This document shows, piece after piece, positions 49,084 to 57,152 of a DNA stretch of 64,000 bases. The notes under the pieces are model-generated. The model worked only from the letters and a program-made list of their open reading frames with translations, was not told the DNA's origin and ran no database searches. A program made the translations under genes and the position numbers. Source of the DNA: Cristatella mucedo (lineage: Eukaryota; Bryozoa; Phylactolaemata; Cristatellidae); contig WPIO01000140.1 of NCBI GenBank assembly GCA_009760855.2, positions 949,501 to 1,013,500 of the forward strand, written 5' to 3'. The number at the start of each line of letters is the position of its first letter. Within the stretch, counting starts at the first letter, position 1.

Positions 49084-51049
49084 CACTTGATAAAGCGCCC
49101 TCAGAGAACTTAATCTCTTTCAAGGCGCTTTATATTTGCTGCAAAGTGAAATGTAATTGAATGGTCCCATGCAGAGGTCCGTAGTAGACGCAAGCGGGCC
49201 AGAACTGCTGTAAGTGTTACGTGGACGTGGCATCCCGAGTATTGGGAAAGAGATTTAAGCCAATTCAGCCACGTTTTAGCAACATCAAATGATGAAAGTC
49301 AAAACGAAAACAGCCGTGCTACTTGATCAACTAATGCCAATGATGCCATCTTTGTGTAATCACTAGTGCTGGTTAGTGACCCGAGCTTATGCAAAACAGG
49401 TTTCTTGGTTTCAGGCACAATCATCGAATACTACTGGACCCATATGTAACGGCACGTTGGCGTGCATTTGTGAGGAGACAGTGAGAGAGCACCATCTGAC
49501 TTACAGCCTCAAAGCTTTAATGGCATCCCCAAGACTGCAGCTTCGGTTATGGCACCTTCTTTTCGGTGCATGTCCTCTTCTCAAGTACAGCATAAAATGC
49601 AGCTACCAGCCCTTTTCTCTTAAGAGACCACCCAAATAGCAGCCCCTCGGCACCGCAATGTCTCAGAAACATTCCGGATCGATGTAGTCAGCTATAGTCG
49701 GTTACATATACCACAGCAATTCGTGCAGGCAACAGAAGCCGCTCCATGCATGGTCACAGTGGCAGTGCGAGGCAGCGCGCACGAGCGGTCACACGCCCGA
49801 CACTCACTGGTCGTCCTGCCGCCGTCGGGCTGCGACGGCTTGCCCAGCTTCGTGGCGTAGTGCGGCGCGTACCACACTTTGAGGCACTCGCCGGCCTCCA
49901 CGGTCCGGGTCGTGGTGTAGAAGATGTCGAAGCCGAGCTGCACGGCCATGAGGTTCTGCTCGGCGCTCGACGAGGCCGTCTGCACTAGGCTGAGCCAGTT
50001 ACACGCGTTCTCGTTCGAGCTGTCCAGCGTCACGTAGCCGCCGTCGGCCCGAAGTACCTAGCAACGCCGCCGCCGCCGGCACCCCGGCCCACCGCTGCTC
50101 ACCGCTGCCTCAACATGCCCGGGTCGCCTGGCTCGTGCAGCGAAGTGCCCGGCGACACGATCACGCAGCCGCAAGACGTGGGCCGGACGAGGGCTGCCAA
50201 TTGGACAGATGCCCGCACACGCGAGCCGCCCACACGCGGCTTCTCACATCACAGCAGCAGAGCCCACTGGCGCTAGGATATGTGTGCTCACCTTAGCCAG
50301 TGTGCTCACCCTAAACCAATGGCCGAACTGTCGCCAAGCCTGAAAACTGAAAGTCCTCTTTTTTTTTACATCTACCACCGTCTTCGAAAGAATAACTAAA
50401 ACTCCCGCTTGCCCTGCGTTCTGTCGAGCCATCGCTTGCTCAAGCACTGCACTTCGAGGCAACTGCACTAGCGTTTTGCTAATCCTCAATGAGATTGCTA
50501 CACCCACAGCACACCTCAGCAGCACATGTCGTGGCTCAGTGCACAACCTTTTGGCCTGCCAGCAATTGTTAAATCAGACAGGTGGACATGCACTGATTCC
50601 CTCATGGCAAGTCATCTCAAGATTTGAGCTCTCCTAAAATCCATGTAGTGTCTTCCAATGGGAGACATTTCGAAATCATTTGCCTCACCTCCTGAAACAA
50701 TTTAATATGGCCCATGCTATTTTCCAGAACTCCTACAGCTGTGCACACGTGATCGCTTCACCAGATCAGGGATGCCAAATAAATGCTACCGTGGGCCACT
50801 AGTGTGTGTGTGTGTGTGTGTGTGTGTTATCCCCACCTGCCTGGAGGGGTGCAAGTCAAGCGCCCCAGGACCGGTCTCTGGATGCCGACTATGGCAAAAT
50901 GTAACGGTTGCAACTCGGCACTCAATTGCATGCTCATGCAATCGGGCAGTGCACTACACAGTGGCACTTGAGAGAGAGAGAGAGACACACACACACAGAG
51001 AGACAGAGACTGCCAGAGACACAGAGAGAGATAGAGAGAGAGAGAGAGG

Positions 51050-51129
<80 letters not shown>

Positions 51130-52993
51130 AAGACATAGGCAATTTGAAGGCAAGGCATTAAGCACTCAGTTGAGAGCAGGGAAATATCAGTCTCGTCAAG
51201 TCAATCGATCGAGTGTCGGTCTGGAAAAAAGGCGGCAGGATCGTTTGCAGGACCGTTCCCACATTCAAAATTGTTCCGCACTGCTGACGACCTTAGATCG
51301 GCCAGCAATTCAAATTATACCACCAGCCCACGAGGATCTTATCGTCTGTTGGCAAACAGGTCCTTCGGCTTTGCACATAAGGCCGAACAGCGTAGAGGCC
51401 CTTGCCCAAAGTGCTAAATAGGTGCCTAGGCTGCAGCTGGCACGGACAGGTGCTCTAGCTATCCCAGTGCACTTCCTGTCTCCCCTTGTCATTAACTCGC
51501 ACGACTCATTACTACCAAATATCGTATATACTCGGCCACGTGCACAATGCTACATCGAGACGGCAGAATGAGAATGAGCATGAGACAATGGGCTCGTATC
51601 CTGCAGAGCGCAATCGTTTCTTGTCCACAGCACGTGGGATGGTGGCAAGTTCTGCCACACGAGAATTCAGCTGAATAAACACATCTTTCCTTCTCTTTCA
51701 AGCTCTCACCTGTGGCGCACAGACGTCCATGCGTCCAGTGCGAATTCATTCCAAGTTCGAGTGCAGTGCGAGCACTGCTACTGCGCCGCATCGGCGAAGT
51801 AGCAGCAGGCACCGCAAGCACCTGCTCACTCCCCTCCTACCTGATCCTGAGTTCCAACACGGAATTCCAAGCCATGCGCCGATTCCTAGGACATCGTGCA
51901 AAAGCGCGGCAGATCCTGGCAGTACAATGGCTCGACAGCCTGATTTCCACCACCGTCACGTGGTTGCTGTCGAGAGCCAGTGGGCGGGTCGTGTAACGCA
52001 CGTGACGACGAAAGCGTGGGGGGTCCGGCAGAACTCGGAGTGCTGGCAGCATAGGTAGCGGACAGAGCCGAGTTGCCGAAGGCCCTCACCACTAATGCTT
52101 TATAAATCTAGATAGGGAGCGGTGGGGCTTTGAACAGCATAAGCCGGTGCAAAACCTCCAACAGCAAAACGTAATGCAGGAGGCCAACAGATTCAAGAAG
52201 CAGCAGCAATCAGCTCGAGCCCCTCGAGCCAAGGCATACATCGGTGTACATCGTAGCCCTTTGAGCACATGTAGCAAGCAGCTCAAGTAGTGAGCCACAC
52301 AAGCGACGAGATGTTTCAGACAGCTGAGACAGCGAGGCTGCTTTTAGGCAGGTGATGGGTCTTGGGGAACGACCAGCAGGCTGGGCAGCCACGACTAGAG
52401 ATCACTATAGGAGCATCGGCATTGTCGCGAGATGGTTGTCGGTTGCTGTGAGATGCACGGGAAAGGTAAGACAACCCGAGGGGTTGTGAATTCACGTCAC
52501 TAGCCGCTTGGCCACATGGTGGTCCAGTGCAATGCAGGAAGAGGCATGGTCGCTATGCGGGGTCACAATGCCATCGCCCACCGTGACTGCTGACAGCGAT
52601 CGCTGATCCTGCTCGTGCGGAGCATGCTCGGAGCCATTCGGCACGAATTCTGATGCTATGGCAGCAAGGTATTCAGATGTTTTCAGCCCCAATCAACCTT
52701 ACTGTGAGCACTGGCGCGGCCGAGCACCCTTTTACTGTCAACACGACCAGTGCACTGTCCGTCGGCACAGACTAATGGCAGCAAACAGCACGGTCAGCCC
52801 CCCCCCCCCAATGTGCTCGTTTTCACAAACCCGCAAAACGAAGCCAGAGATGACATCCAATGTGGCGGTCGTCCGTTTGGCTTCAAAAGGCCCCAATTTA
52901 GTCTTGGCCGGAATGGGTAGAATACTGACAATCTGTGGCACACCAGCCTTGTCGATCCTTAGACTAAAGTCTTTCGGTATCGTCAACTGAGCT
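27795..52993 (-). CDS. PRDM15: PRDM15-type PR/SET domain and multi-zinc-finger regulator, 16 exons, N-terminus missing
   Basis: Minus-strand exons in order: 52993-52831, 50057-49808, 44395-44107, 43857-43340, 42911-42865, 40952-40237, 40057-39859, 39759-39629, 39491-39272, 39033-38829, 38705-38614, 31060-30920, 30813-30343, 29935-29581, 29037-28525 and 28135-27795. Every junction is phase-consistent and about 1,549 residues are encoded. The first two exons form a PR/SET domain (LGPFEAKR, then [15 protein letters not shown] and [14 protein letters not shown]), closest to PRDM15. A first zinc finger follows, then a basic stretch ([10 protein letters not shown]), then about 18 C2H2 or C2HC fingers, and a QSP / [13 protein letters not shown] tail. 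The role inferred from the family is sequence-specific DNA binding and transcriptional or chromatin control in the nucleus. Central fingers are degenerate and interrupted by Ala/Gly/Gln/Pro-rich insertions, so length and spacing differ from the mammalian protein. The extreme N-terminal exon was not located. PRDM10 is the main alternative, but the finger after SET favours PRDM15. Confidence 0.87.
28525..29037 (-). CDS. PRDM15: PRDM15 exon: last two zinc fingers, SDRGHVL repeats, poly-Gln
   Basis: The acceptor is cgttgcag and the donor is gtgagt. The exon encodes [18 protein letters not shown] and [24 protein letters not shown], the terminal finger pair of PRDM15. Three tandem 21-bp repeats follow (SDRGHVL, about 28697-28760), then a Gln-rich run (about 28560-28620) and [16 protein letters not shown]. 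It ends in phase 1. Confidence 0.88.
29276..29351. repeat. 19-bp repeats carrying CRE and E-box sites
   Basis: Three exact units CGACGTCACGTGGCACGAT and a fourth decayed one in a PRDM15 intron. Each exact unit holds GACGTCA overlapping CACGTG. Confidence 0.93.
29581..29935 (-). CDS. PRDM15: PRDM15 exon: four consecutive C2H2 zinc fingers
   Basis: Fingers [54 protein letters not shown] and [18 protein letters not shown]. It ends LLIHTK plus one base before gtaggc. The next exon restores a linker-like GKT. Confidence 0.92.
30343..30813 (-). CDS. PRDM15: PRDM15 exon: minisatellite-encoded RPSADP repeats and a zinc finger
   Basis: 157 codons, phase 0 at both ends, acceptor cgttacag, donor gtgggt. 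An Ala-rich start leads into about 13 tandem hexapeptides (RPSADP) made by an 18-bp repeat at about 30467-30706. Then comes the first part of the finger [19 protein letters not shown], completed as H-I-K-T-H by the next exon. The frame stays open through the whole array. The repeat segment could instead be retained intron if an internal acceptor is used. Confidence 0.75.
30467..30706. repeat. 18-bp minisatellite within a PRDM15 exon
   Basis: About 13 units of TCTGCTGACGGACGAGGG. The array is in frame with the zinc-finger exon on the minus strand. Confidence 0.95.
30920..31060 (-). CDS. PRDM15: PRDM15 exon: zinc fingers
   Basis: Encodes [16 protein letters not shown], the second half of a finger, then [20 protein letters not shown]. 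Both ends are in phase 0. It is separated from the upstream exon by a 7.5-kb intron full of LINEs. Confidence 0.88.
31510..31675 (+). mobile_element. SINE-2 copy
   Basis: TTTCGCCCAGGGGTTGGGGC, GTGGGCTCGAGCCCCGGG, GTGAAGTGCCTGATTAGA, CTCTCAGGGCACTATACAAA. It lies antisense in a PRDM15 intron. Confidence 0.8.
32250..33610 (+). mobile_element. LINE-B, 5'-truncated, RT to 3' end
   Basis: Encodes [48 protein letters not shown] and [20 protein letters not shown], then [20 protein letters not shown] and [15 protein letters not shown]. Two long frames (to 32960, and 33001-33543) are separated by one stop or shift. CR1/L2 superfamily, and the best-preserved LINE in the window. It lies in the 7.5-kb PRDM15 intron, antisense to that gene. 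Confidence 0.92.
35474..35597. repeat. (TA)n / TACA / TATG microsatellite
   Basis: AT-dinucleotide run with TACATA and GTATAT variants. Confidence 0.97.
35598..35688 (-). mobile_element. SINE-1 3' fragment
   Basis: CTAGCTGATTCAACAGCCTC and GCAGAAGAGCCTTATTGG match the SINE-1 3' body. It is wedged between a TA microsatellite and a LINE-A tail. Confidence 0.65.
35691..36674 (-). mobile_element. LINE-A, 5'-truncated, long intact frame and AAT tail
   Basis: AAT repeat (35691-35739), 3' stem-loop, 3' UTR, then 240 uninterrupted codons on the minus strand from [16 protein letters not shown] to [10 protein letters not shown]. The break at 36674 marks the truncation point. Confidence 0.93.
36680..38460. 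other. PRDM15 intron: nothing recognised apart from possible SINE-2 tail remnants
   Basis: GTGCCTATAAAAAGATTAAT and GAGGCACTCTACAAATATAT near 38165-38205 resemble a decayed SINE-2 or LINE-A tail. The rest is unassigned. Confidence 0.4.
38467..38538. repeat. (CT)n microsatellite
   Basis: About 35 CT units in a PRDM15 intron. Confidence 0.98.
38614..38705 (-). CDS. PRDM15: PRDM15 exon: split zinc fingers
   Basis: 92 bases. It completes the previous finger with QFVRHSLEC and opens the next (CQSCSLTFK). The acceptor tract is weak and the donor gttggt is non-consensus, but both phases fit and both fingers are completed correctly by neighbouring exons. Confidence 0.75.
38829..39033 (-). CDS. PRDM15: PRDM15 exon: zinc fingers
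   Basis: Encodes [11 protein letters not shown], the second half of a split C2HC finger, then [21 protein letters not shown] and the start of CTVCSRPYN. The donor is gtgagt in phase 1. The acceptor could instead be three bases upstream at 39036 without changing frame. Confidence 0.82.
39147..39192. repeat. (GA)n microsatellite
   Basis: About 22 GA units in a PRDM15 intron, complementary to the CT tract at 38.5 kb. Confidence 0.97.
39272..39491 (-). CDS. PRDM15: PRDM15 exon: zinc fingers
   Basis: Acceptor cactgcag. The exon completes the C2HC finger [18 protein letters not shown], then encodes [17 protein letters not shown] and the first half of [11 protein letters not shown]. It ends in phase 0 before gtaatt. 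Confidence 0.87.
39629..39759 (-). CDS. PRDM15: PRDM15 exon: zinc finger
   Basis: Encodes the C2H2 finger [21 protein letters not shown] and the linker DGAYKCH. It ends in phase 2, so that the CxxC of the next finger (CHRC) is created across the splice. Confidence 0.87.
39859..40057 (-). CDS. PRDM15: PRDM15 exon: linker with CxxC
   Basis: The acceptor is ctttgcag and the donor is gtacgc. The exon encodes [15 protein letters not shown], which completes the split finger of the previous exon, and then an Ala/Gly-rich linker ending GAAAEVQ in phase 0. Confidence 0.75.
40237..40952 (-). CDS. PRDM15: PRDM15 exon: acidic region and degenerate zinc fingers
   Basis: A long 716-base exon starting [18 protein letters not shown] (acidic). 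It then has a degenerate CEKC finger and [15 protein letters not shown]. Next comes a C2H2 finger beginning CPEC, whose loop is expanded by about 30 mostly Ala/Val/Pro residues before LERHIVGH. The exon ends in the first half of a CDVC finger, in phase 2. Confidence 0.78.
41490..41578 (+). mobile_element. LINE-A tail fragment
   Basis: AAATGTAAAGCGCCTAGAAA followed by the remains of the stem-loop and an ATT repeat. Confidence 0.75.
42061..42330 (+). mobile_element. LINE-B 3' end with an 82-bp internal duplication
   Basis: Matches the last 200 bases of the 32-33 kb copy (CTCACTACCTCAACTGCTCT, then AAAGCCGCTTAGGCTGT). The first part is present twice in tandem, 42061-42142 and 42143-42224. Confidence 0.85.
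42865..42911 (-). CDS. PRDM15: PRDM15 micro-exon: nuclear localisation signal
   Basis: A 47-base exon with a good polypyrimidine tract (gttttttttgttttcag) and donor gtaagc. It encodes [15 protein letters not shown], a strongly basic segment. It is the only piece that converts the phase 1 end of the preceding exon to the phase 0 start of the next one. Confidence 0.8.
43340..43857 (-). CDS. PRDM15: PRDM15 exon: first zinc finger, Pro/Gln-rich linker
   Basis: The acceptor is atttgcag and the donor is gtgagt. The exon encodes ARRKRA (basic), then the C2H2 finger [22 protein letters not shown], equivalent to the single finger after the SET domain of PRDM15. A Pro/Gln-rich stretch follows, then a helix-like region [20 protein letters not shown]. 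It ends in phase 1. Confidence 0.85.
44107..44395 (-). CDS. PRDM15: PRDM15 exon: linker
   Basis: An open frame rich in Ser, Ala, Val and Pro, ending in the basic ASKKQS before donor gtcagc (phase 2). The acceptor is placed at ctgtcag before 44395. Another in-frame acceptor a few dozen bases upstream (tttgtag, near 44437) would lengthen the exon without changing phase. No folded domain is recognised. Confidence 0.65.
44955..45540 (+). mobile_element. LINE-A fragment split by a SINE-1 insertion
   Basis: CTAGGCTTGTCTGTCGTGAG and following bases to about 45112 are LINE-A ORF2. The match resumes after 45296 (CAGGCTAG, later CAAAGCCTGGAACTCACGT and ACATCCCCTGACTTGACATT). The SINE therefore inserted into an already resident LINE. 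Confidence 0.8.
45113..45296 (-). mobile_element. SINE-1 copy nested in LINE-A
   Basis: CTGATTTAACTGCCTC, AAGAGCTTTAAAGGCTACC, GGATTCGAACCCACGACCTC and the A-box complement near 45275. Flanked by LINE-A halves. Confidence 0.85.
45900..46048 (+). mobile_element. Diverged SINE-1 copy
   Basis: GGGTCGTAAAATCGAGTCC (weak B box) followed by GATAGCCGCTACTGAGCTTC and GCCGTTGGATCAGCCAG. Confidence 0.6.
46861..47560 (-). pseudogene. Tc1/mariner transposase relic
   Basis: Minus-strand reading contains [14 protein letters not shown] (first Asp of the DDE triad), [19 protein letters not shown] and [16 protein letters not shown] (second Asp), then [11 protein letters not shown] in place of the usual WPxQSPDLNPIE. 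Frameshifts and stops occur throughout. The terminal inverted repeats were not located. It lies in the PRDM15 intron between 44 and 50 kb. Confidence 0.78.
47570..49045. other. PRDM15 intron: nothing recognised
   Basis: Between the Tc1 relic and a LINE-A tail. No gene, SINE or tandem repeat could be supported. Confidence 0.4.
49050..49165 (-). mobile_element. LINE-A tail
   Basis: AAT repeat, then GCACTTGATAAAGCGCCCTC and AAGGCGCTTTATATTTGCTG, reverse complement of the LINE-A 3' end. Confidence 0.88.
49808..50057 (-). CDS. PRDM15: PRDM15 exon: C-terminal half of PR/SET domain
   Basis: Encodes [14 protein letters not shown], the AEQNLMAVQ segment, FDIFYTTTR and [18 protein letters not shown]. 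The N-W...QN...VWYA pattern is diagnostic of PRDM PR/SET domains. The exon starts in phase 0 and ends in phase 1 before donor gtgagt. Confidence 0.93.
50803..50827. repeat. (GT)n microsatellite
   Basis: Short GT run in a PRDM15 intron. Confidence 0.95.
50970..51128. repeat. (GA)n / (CA) compound microsatellite
   Basis: GA units with a short ACACAC interruption and other minor interruptions. Confidence 0.97.
51170..52800. other. PRDM15 intron splitting the SET domain: nothing recognised
   Basis: A Cys-containing frame near 51990-52090 was examined as a possible exon but it would break the exact phase 0 join between the two SET exons. A C homopolymer sits at 52800. Confidence 0.45.
52831..52993 (-). 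CDS. PRDM15: PRDM15 exon: N-terminal half of PR/SET domain
   Basis: The acceptor reads tttttag and the donor gtttgt (weak at +3). The exon encodes [15 protein letters not shown] and [13 protein letters not shown], the conserved GPFE segment of PR domains, and ends SGFVLR in phase 0. It continues straight into [12 protein letters not shown] of the next exon. Confidence 0.82.
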
Positions 52994-53959
52994 CTAAAAA
53001 CAGTGCAGCACACCGAGTGTCAGCAAGGATCTTACTTGTCGACAGGGGATGCTACAATCACAACAAGCAGTCAACAACAGGCACTAAGGTTTGGGCAACC
53101 ACAACAACCGATTCAAAAGCAAGTACAATTTGAAGAAACAAGATTCATGTACTGTAATCAATACTCTAATGTGCAAACATTTTTATATAATTAAACCTTC
53201 CCCAAATAAGCACCGAAGAGATCTTGCAGTGCTAACAACAGCAGTATGAATGCAACAAGAACCAGGCACCAAGAACCAATGCCTAGATCCACAGGTTATT
53301 TACAAGACACGAGTAACATCATGCAGCATACGCTACGGTCCATTATAGAGTTGGTGAGTATTCTGTTTTCAGCTCGTGCCCGTCATGTGTGCTTCCTATT
53401 TCATGCTACTTCATTATAAAATCTCCCTCAGTCATGACAGTCACCGACAGAATGTTTCCCTATCAGGGTTATTGAAAGGAGTCTCGACTTCACTAGAAAA
53501 GTGCAGTCGAGTCGATAAAACCTGCAAAATGTCGTGATCTACTGCAATTGACGGCCTGCAAACCTTGTTATCAACATCTGATTGCCGCATCTGATCCTAC
53601 ACTGGTAATCACTCATCGTAGGCTGTCGTCTGAGCAGCATTTCTGAATCAATATCGGCTAACTCAAATACACGAGGTTCCCATAGGGGCATTGTTACCGA
53701 CAATATTTTTTGACAAACGACCTACAACGTCTAGCAGGATTGAAGTGTACACTCATCAGCATACATATTTGGAAGGCAGAGGAACCTGACGAGACATGCA
53801 TCGCATGAGGTGAAGGCTGCTGATTGCACATCAAAATCTGCTGAGCTTTTTGATGTGCTGCAGTTACTAGCACTGCAACCGATCAGTCATCACCTCTGTG
53901 TTAATGCTACAGATTAAGATAAATACTATGTAAACCGGTGCAGAAATATTCCTGCTCAA

Positions 53960-54035
53960 CTACACAACATATTTAAAGTGCATATAAAGAGATTTAGTTG
54001 TCTTACGGCACTAGACAAATGTTTTATTACTATCA
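53960..54035 (+). mobile_element. Diverged LINE-A tail
   Basis: ATTTAAAGTGCATATAAAGA and GTTGTCTTACGGCACTAGAC are recognisable as a mutated LINE-A stem-loop. Confidence 0.45.
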
Positions 54036-55173
54036 CTCCTACTTAATCATTTAAAAGATAGTATGTTCCGTATAGCTCCCACAATCCAGTTAAGTCATTA
54101 CCTCCAGAGGATTGCTCTGTTGGACAAGTGAAGTGGCAAGTCCATAAAAAACTCTGGACCAAGAGGCCGAGTGTCTTATAACCAGGCAGCCATAGCACCA
54201 AATCACCTTCATCTGCTCAGATACACTAACACAGCTTCCCTGGGTTAGATGACAGAACAAGGCGATCCACATTCCAGAGACGGAGCTTAGCATATAAGGC
54301 TCGATCGTCTACTTACATTGCATTGCAGGACCGAGCATGCAAGCACAATACCAGCATATGGCTGACTCACAATGACAACAGACTTGGCTCATGGAATTCG
54401 GGCTCCGAAGTCAGCTCTGGGCAATCCTGGGCGTTGTGGTCTAACCCGCAAACATCACAAGCTACAACAAAAGATTGCAAAATCGTTCATGCGGTGGTTA
54501 TACTGCACGAGAGGGCTCAGAGGCCACTTTGACGGTGCACATTACACAGCATGGCAGTATAACAATACTAAAGTGGCCTTCGAGCAAACAAAACACCAGA
54601 ACGAACGGAACAAGCCACAAGCAGCAAGTCGATTGGCCTTAGGACAAAAAGCAGCGCCGAGTCTACAGCTACTCCTAACCTTCGAATATGCTGGGCATTG
54701 CATTACCAGTCGCCATTCTGCCTTCCTTTCCAGCACGGTTGCGCTCTACAAATCCCACAAGAAAAAATTGCTTGAAAAGCAATCATACACGAGCTTGCTA
54801 AACAGTCAGAAGCACACGGCAAGAAATGACTACCGCATGATTTGCATCCCATCAGAGAGCTACAATGAGAGCTGAAGCTACGCTGGAGGAGCCGGTCAAG
54901 GTCACAGCGCTACCACGGAGAGGCAAGACATGCTCAGCTGGGCACCTACTCGAAAGGTCGGAACATAAATGTCATGCACATGTGTACACGAAAACTAGGA
55001 TAGTACAAGAGAGAATGCTCGTAGCTTGACAAGACAGAACTACCGAAGGGGCCTGCAGTGAGAGCCGAGAAACTCCGACTCGAGCAAGGAAGGATCCTGC
55101 AGGCTCTGGTTTGCCAAGCCAGAACTCTTAATTATGACAATAATAACATTTGCACGTCAGCACCCTGATAGGA

Positions 55174-55229
55174 ACACATCTCTTTGCAGGCATCGTTTCA
55201 TACACATCTCTTTGCAGGCATCGTTTCAT
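55174..55229. repeat. 28-bp tandem duplication
   Basis: Two copies of a unit starting ACACATCTCTTTGCAGGC. Confidence 0.9.
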
Positions 55230-55254
55230 ACTCTTTTGCATCCCTTGACTTGAT

Positions 55255-55535
55255 CATATTTAAAAAGAAACTGAAAACACCTATTTATAACAACATTTAG
55301 TGTGTCCATGTGATTCGTCCTGTGTGCTTATGCGTGCTGACACTGTGCAAGCTTCCACTAGCCACATTTGCTTGCTGACCCTGTGTGCATGTCACCTCTA
55401 ACCATGTTGCGCTTGTTGTTCATCGAGCCTGCTACTGCTAACCATTAGATCACGCTTCCTTTACAGCAAATGTAATGTCTAAAAAGAGATTGAATTCTCC
55501 GCAGGTGCTATAACAAATACATTACTACTATTATT
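55255..55535 (+). mobile_element. LINE-A 3' end
   Basis: Starts in the FKKKLKT codons, continues through the 3' UTR (GTGATTCGTCCTGTGTGCTT) and a degraded stem-loop, and ends in ATT-type repeats. Confidence 0.82.
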
Positions 55536-56035
55536 CATCAAATGCTGTAGAAGCTTAACGGCTTTTTAGAAGCCCAGCCAAAACTGAATTTCAGTAGTCC
55601 AATCTATAGGGAAGCAGGGATCTAGTAAGATCTGTAGCCAGTCACTCTTTTAGTCAGTCCCTAATCTTAGGTAGGAATGAAACGCGATGACTTGCAGTGG
55701 AAGTGGTTTTCTGAATCGAACTTTTAAGCCAGGTAGTGGGCAGGACGTTGACGTTGTCAGGAGTAGCCAATCAATCATAGAAAGGCTGGAGGGAGTTCTG
55801 CACTTGCACCTCCTCGATCGAGCCTCTAAGAAGACGTCAGGCAGCTTATTCAGCCCTAGGACGAATGCCTATTAAGCTTTGGCCCTATTGCCTTAGTCCT
55901 ACGTAGATTCATTGCCTGATCGACACTTAGTTCTAAAATTAACCTGGTGTGAAGCGTGCATGCACGCCCACACGGAGACGATGCTAACGGCAATAGCTAG
56001 CGAATACGCAATCAAGATGCTCGCAGAAAGGGACA

Positions 56036-56122
56036 GCATACAATGCACTGCGCACTCTTTAACATACAATGCGCTGCGTACTCTTTAACATTCAATGCAC
56101 TGTGCATTCTTTAACATACAAG
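56036..56122. repeat. About 29-bp repeat, three imperfect copies
   Basis: Units of the form ACATACAATGCACTGCGCA plus CTCTTTA, diverged by a few bases each. Confidence 0.88.
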
Positions 56123-56689
56123 GCGCCGGGTCGATTCGACCGCTGGTCAATTCAAGGCACTCGACTGTGCTAGCACTGCGCTTGATTACTTACAGCGCAA
56201 CCTGGACGCTTGCTTTCAAGCCAGCTTCTTCGAATAAGAAGATCGCGACAGCACGAATTGGCGGACAGAGGGTCAATCTACTCGCGCGGCGCCTCTCCAC
56301 ATCTGCAAGACAGACAACCGCCACAGTTACAGGTTAGAGCTGAACAGCGATCAAAGAAAGATTAGATCGGCACGTGCTCAGCGGGAAGTCTTTCGGATGC
56401 CGCAAAGTGGGTCGCTAAAGCACGCACGCGCTCGCCCATGAGGAGTTTGGCCAGCACAGCTAGGTGCGCGAGGGCCCGGCACGACCTGGCTGCTGACCAG
56501 ACGCACCTATCTGACCGATATATGGCAGCAATCGCGTAGCCACTGGCCCCGCCTAGGCAGCTTACGGATGGCTACTGTACAAAGAAGTTGACGGCGCGCT
56601 GAGTTTCCGGTCACAACAGAAGGCTGCGTGAGTCCGCCGCCGGCTACGATGGGTAGCTGTAAACGCTAGACCACGGCCGGCCCAGCCGT

Positions 56690-57011
56690 TTACACCGCAA
56701 AAAAGGCCAAGGGGTACGGCAAATCAAGGTGAGGCTGCTTTCCAGGAGAAGAATCAATTCGAGAGATACCGTGCGTATCTACAGCTTGGCGCTTTGCAGA
56801 CTCTAAAAAGCGACCGGTGCGCGTCAGGATCAAAACTCGCCGACGCCGCCGTAGGGTCCGGAAGCGGAAGCTCCACGGCCGCGCACGCGCGCGCATGTCT
56901 AAGGTTGCTGCTTCCGTTCCCTAGCGCCCGCCCGCGGCCGCCCCTGCGCGTTCGTCGTGTTTTGGGTGTTCCGGCTTTAAATTTCGGCGCTACGCACCGC
57001 TAGCTCCACGA
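56690..57011. promoter_or_regulatory. CpG-rich divergent promoter region
   Basis: GC-rich, CpG-dense stretch immediately upstream of the plus-strand DHHC gene. It is also on the upstream side of the minus-strand PRDM15 gene. It may serve as a bidirectional promoter or CpG island, but no PRDM15 first exon was recognised in it. Confidence 0.35.
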
Positions 57012-57152
57012 ATGCATGCCAAGACCTTGCGGAAGCTTGATATTTTTGGAATCGTGTACTGCGTTGGTGTCATATTGGTAGTTGTAACTGGCTCCTTCGT
57101 CGCCATTCCGTCCGCCGCCGGCACTCACGTAAACGCGAAGCTGCTGCTCCAG
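57012..57152 (+). CDS. DHHC enzyme exon 1
   Basis: 47 codons with a short basic N-terminus (MHAKTLRK) and the first membrane helix IFGIVYCVGVILVVVTGSFV. It ends LLLQ in phase 0 before gtacag. Confidence 0.85.

Larger units (their letters stand above)
52994..56689. other. Upstream region of PRDM15: missing first exon(s) expected here or beyond
   Basis: Holds LINE-A tails and short tandem duplications. No minus-strand exon with the N-terminal motif of PRDM15 could be recognised, and none of the open frames has a coding signature. Confidence 0.4.

Noticed and set aside
51990-52100. Cys/His cluster on the minus strand as a possible PRDM15 N-terminal exon
   Set aside because: It lies between the two SET exons, which join directly in phase 0, so it would sit in the wrong order.
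54372-54875. 167-codon plus-strand frame
   Set aside because: Composition is that of random sequence and no motif was recognised.
56690-56896. Arg-rich minus-strand frame as PRDM15 first exon
   Set aside because: No PR-domain N-terminal motif and no phase 2 donor that fits the exon at 52993 was found.
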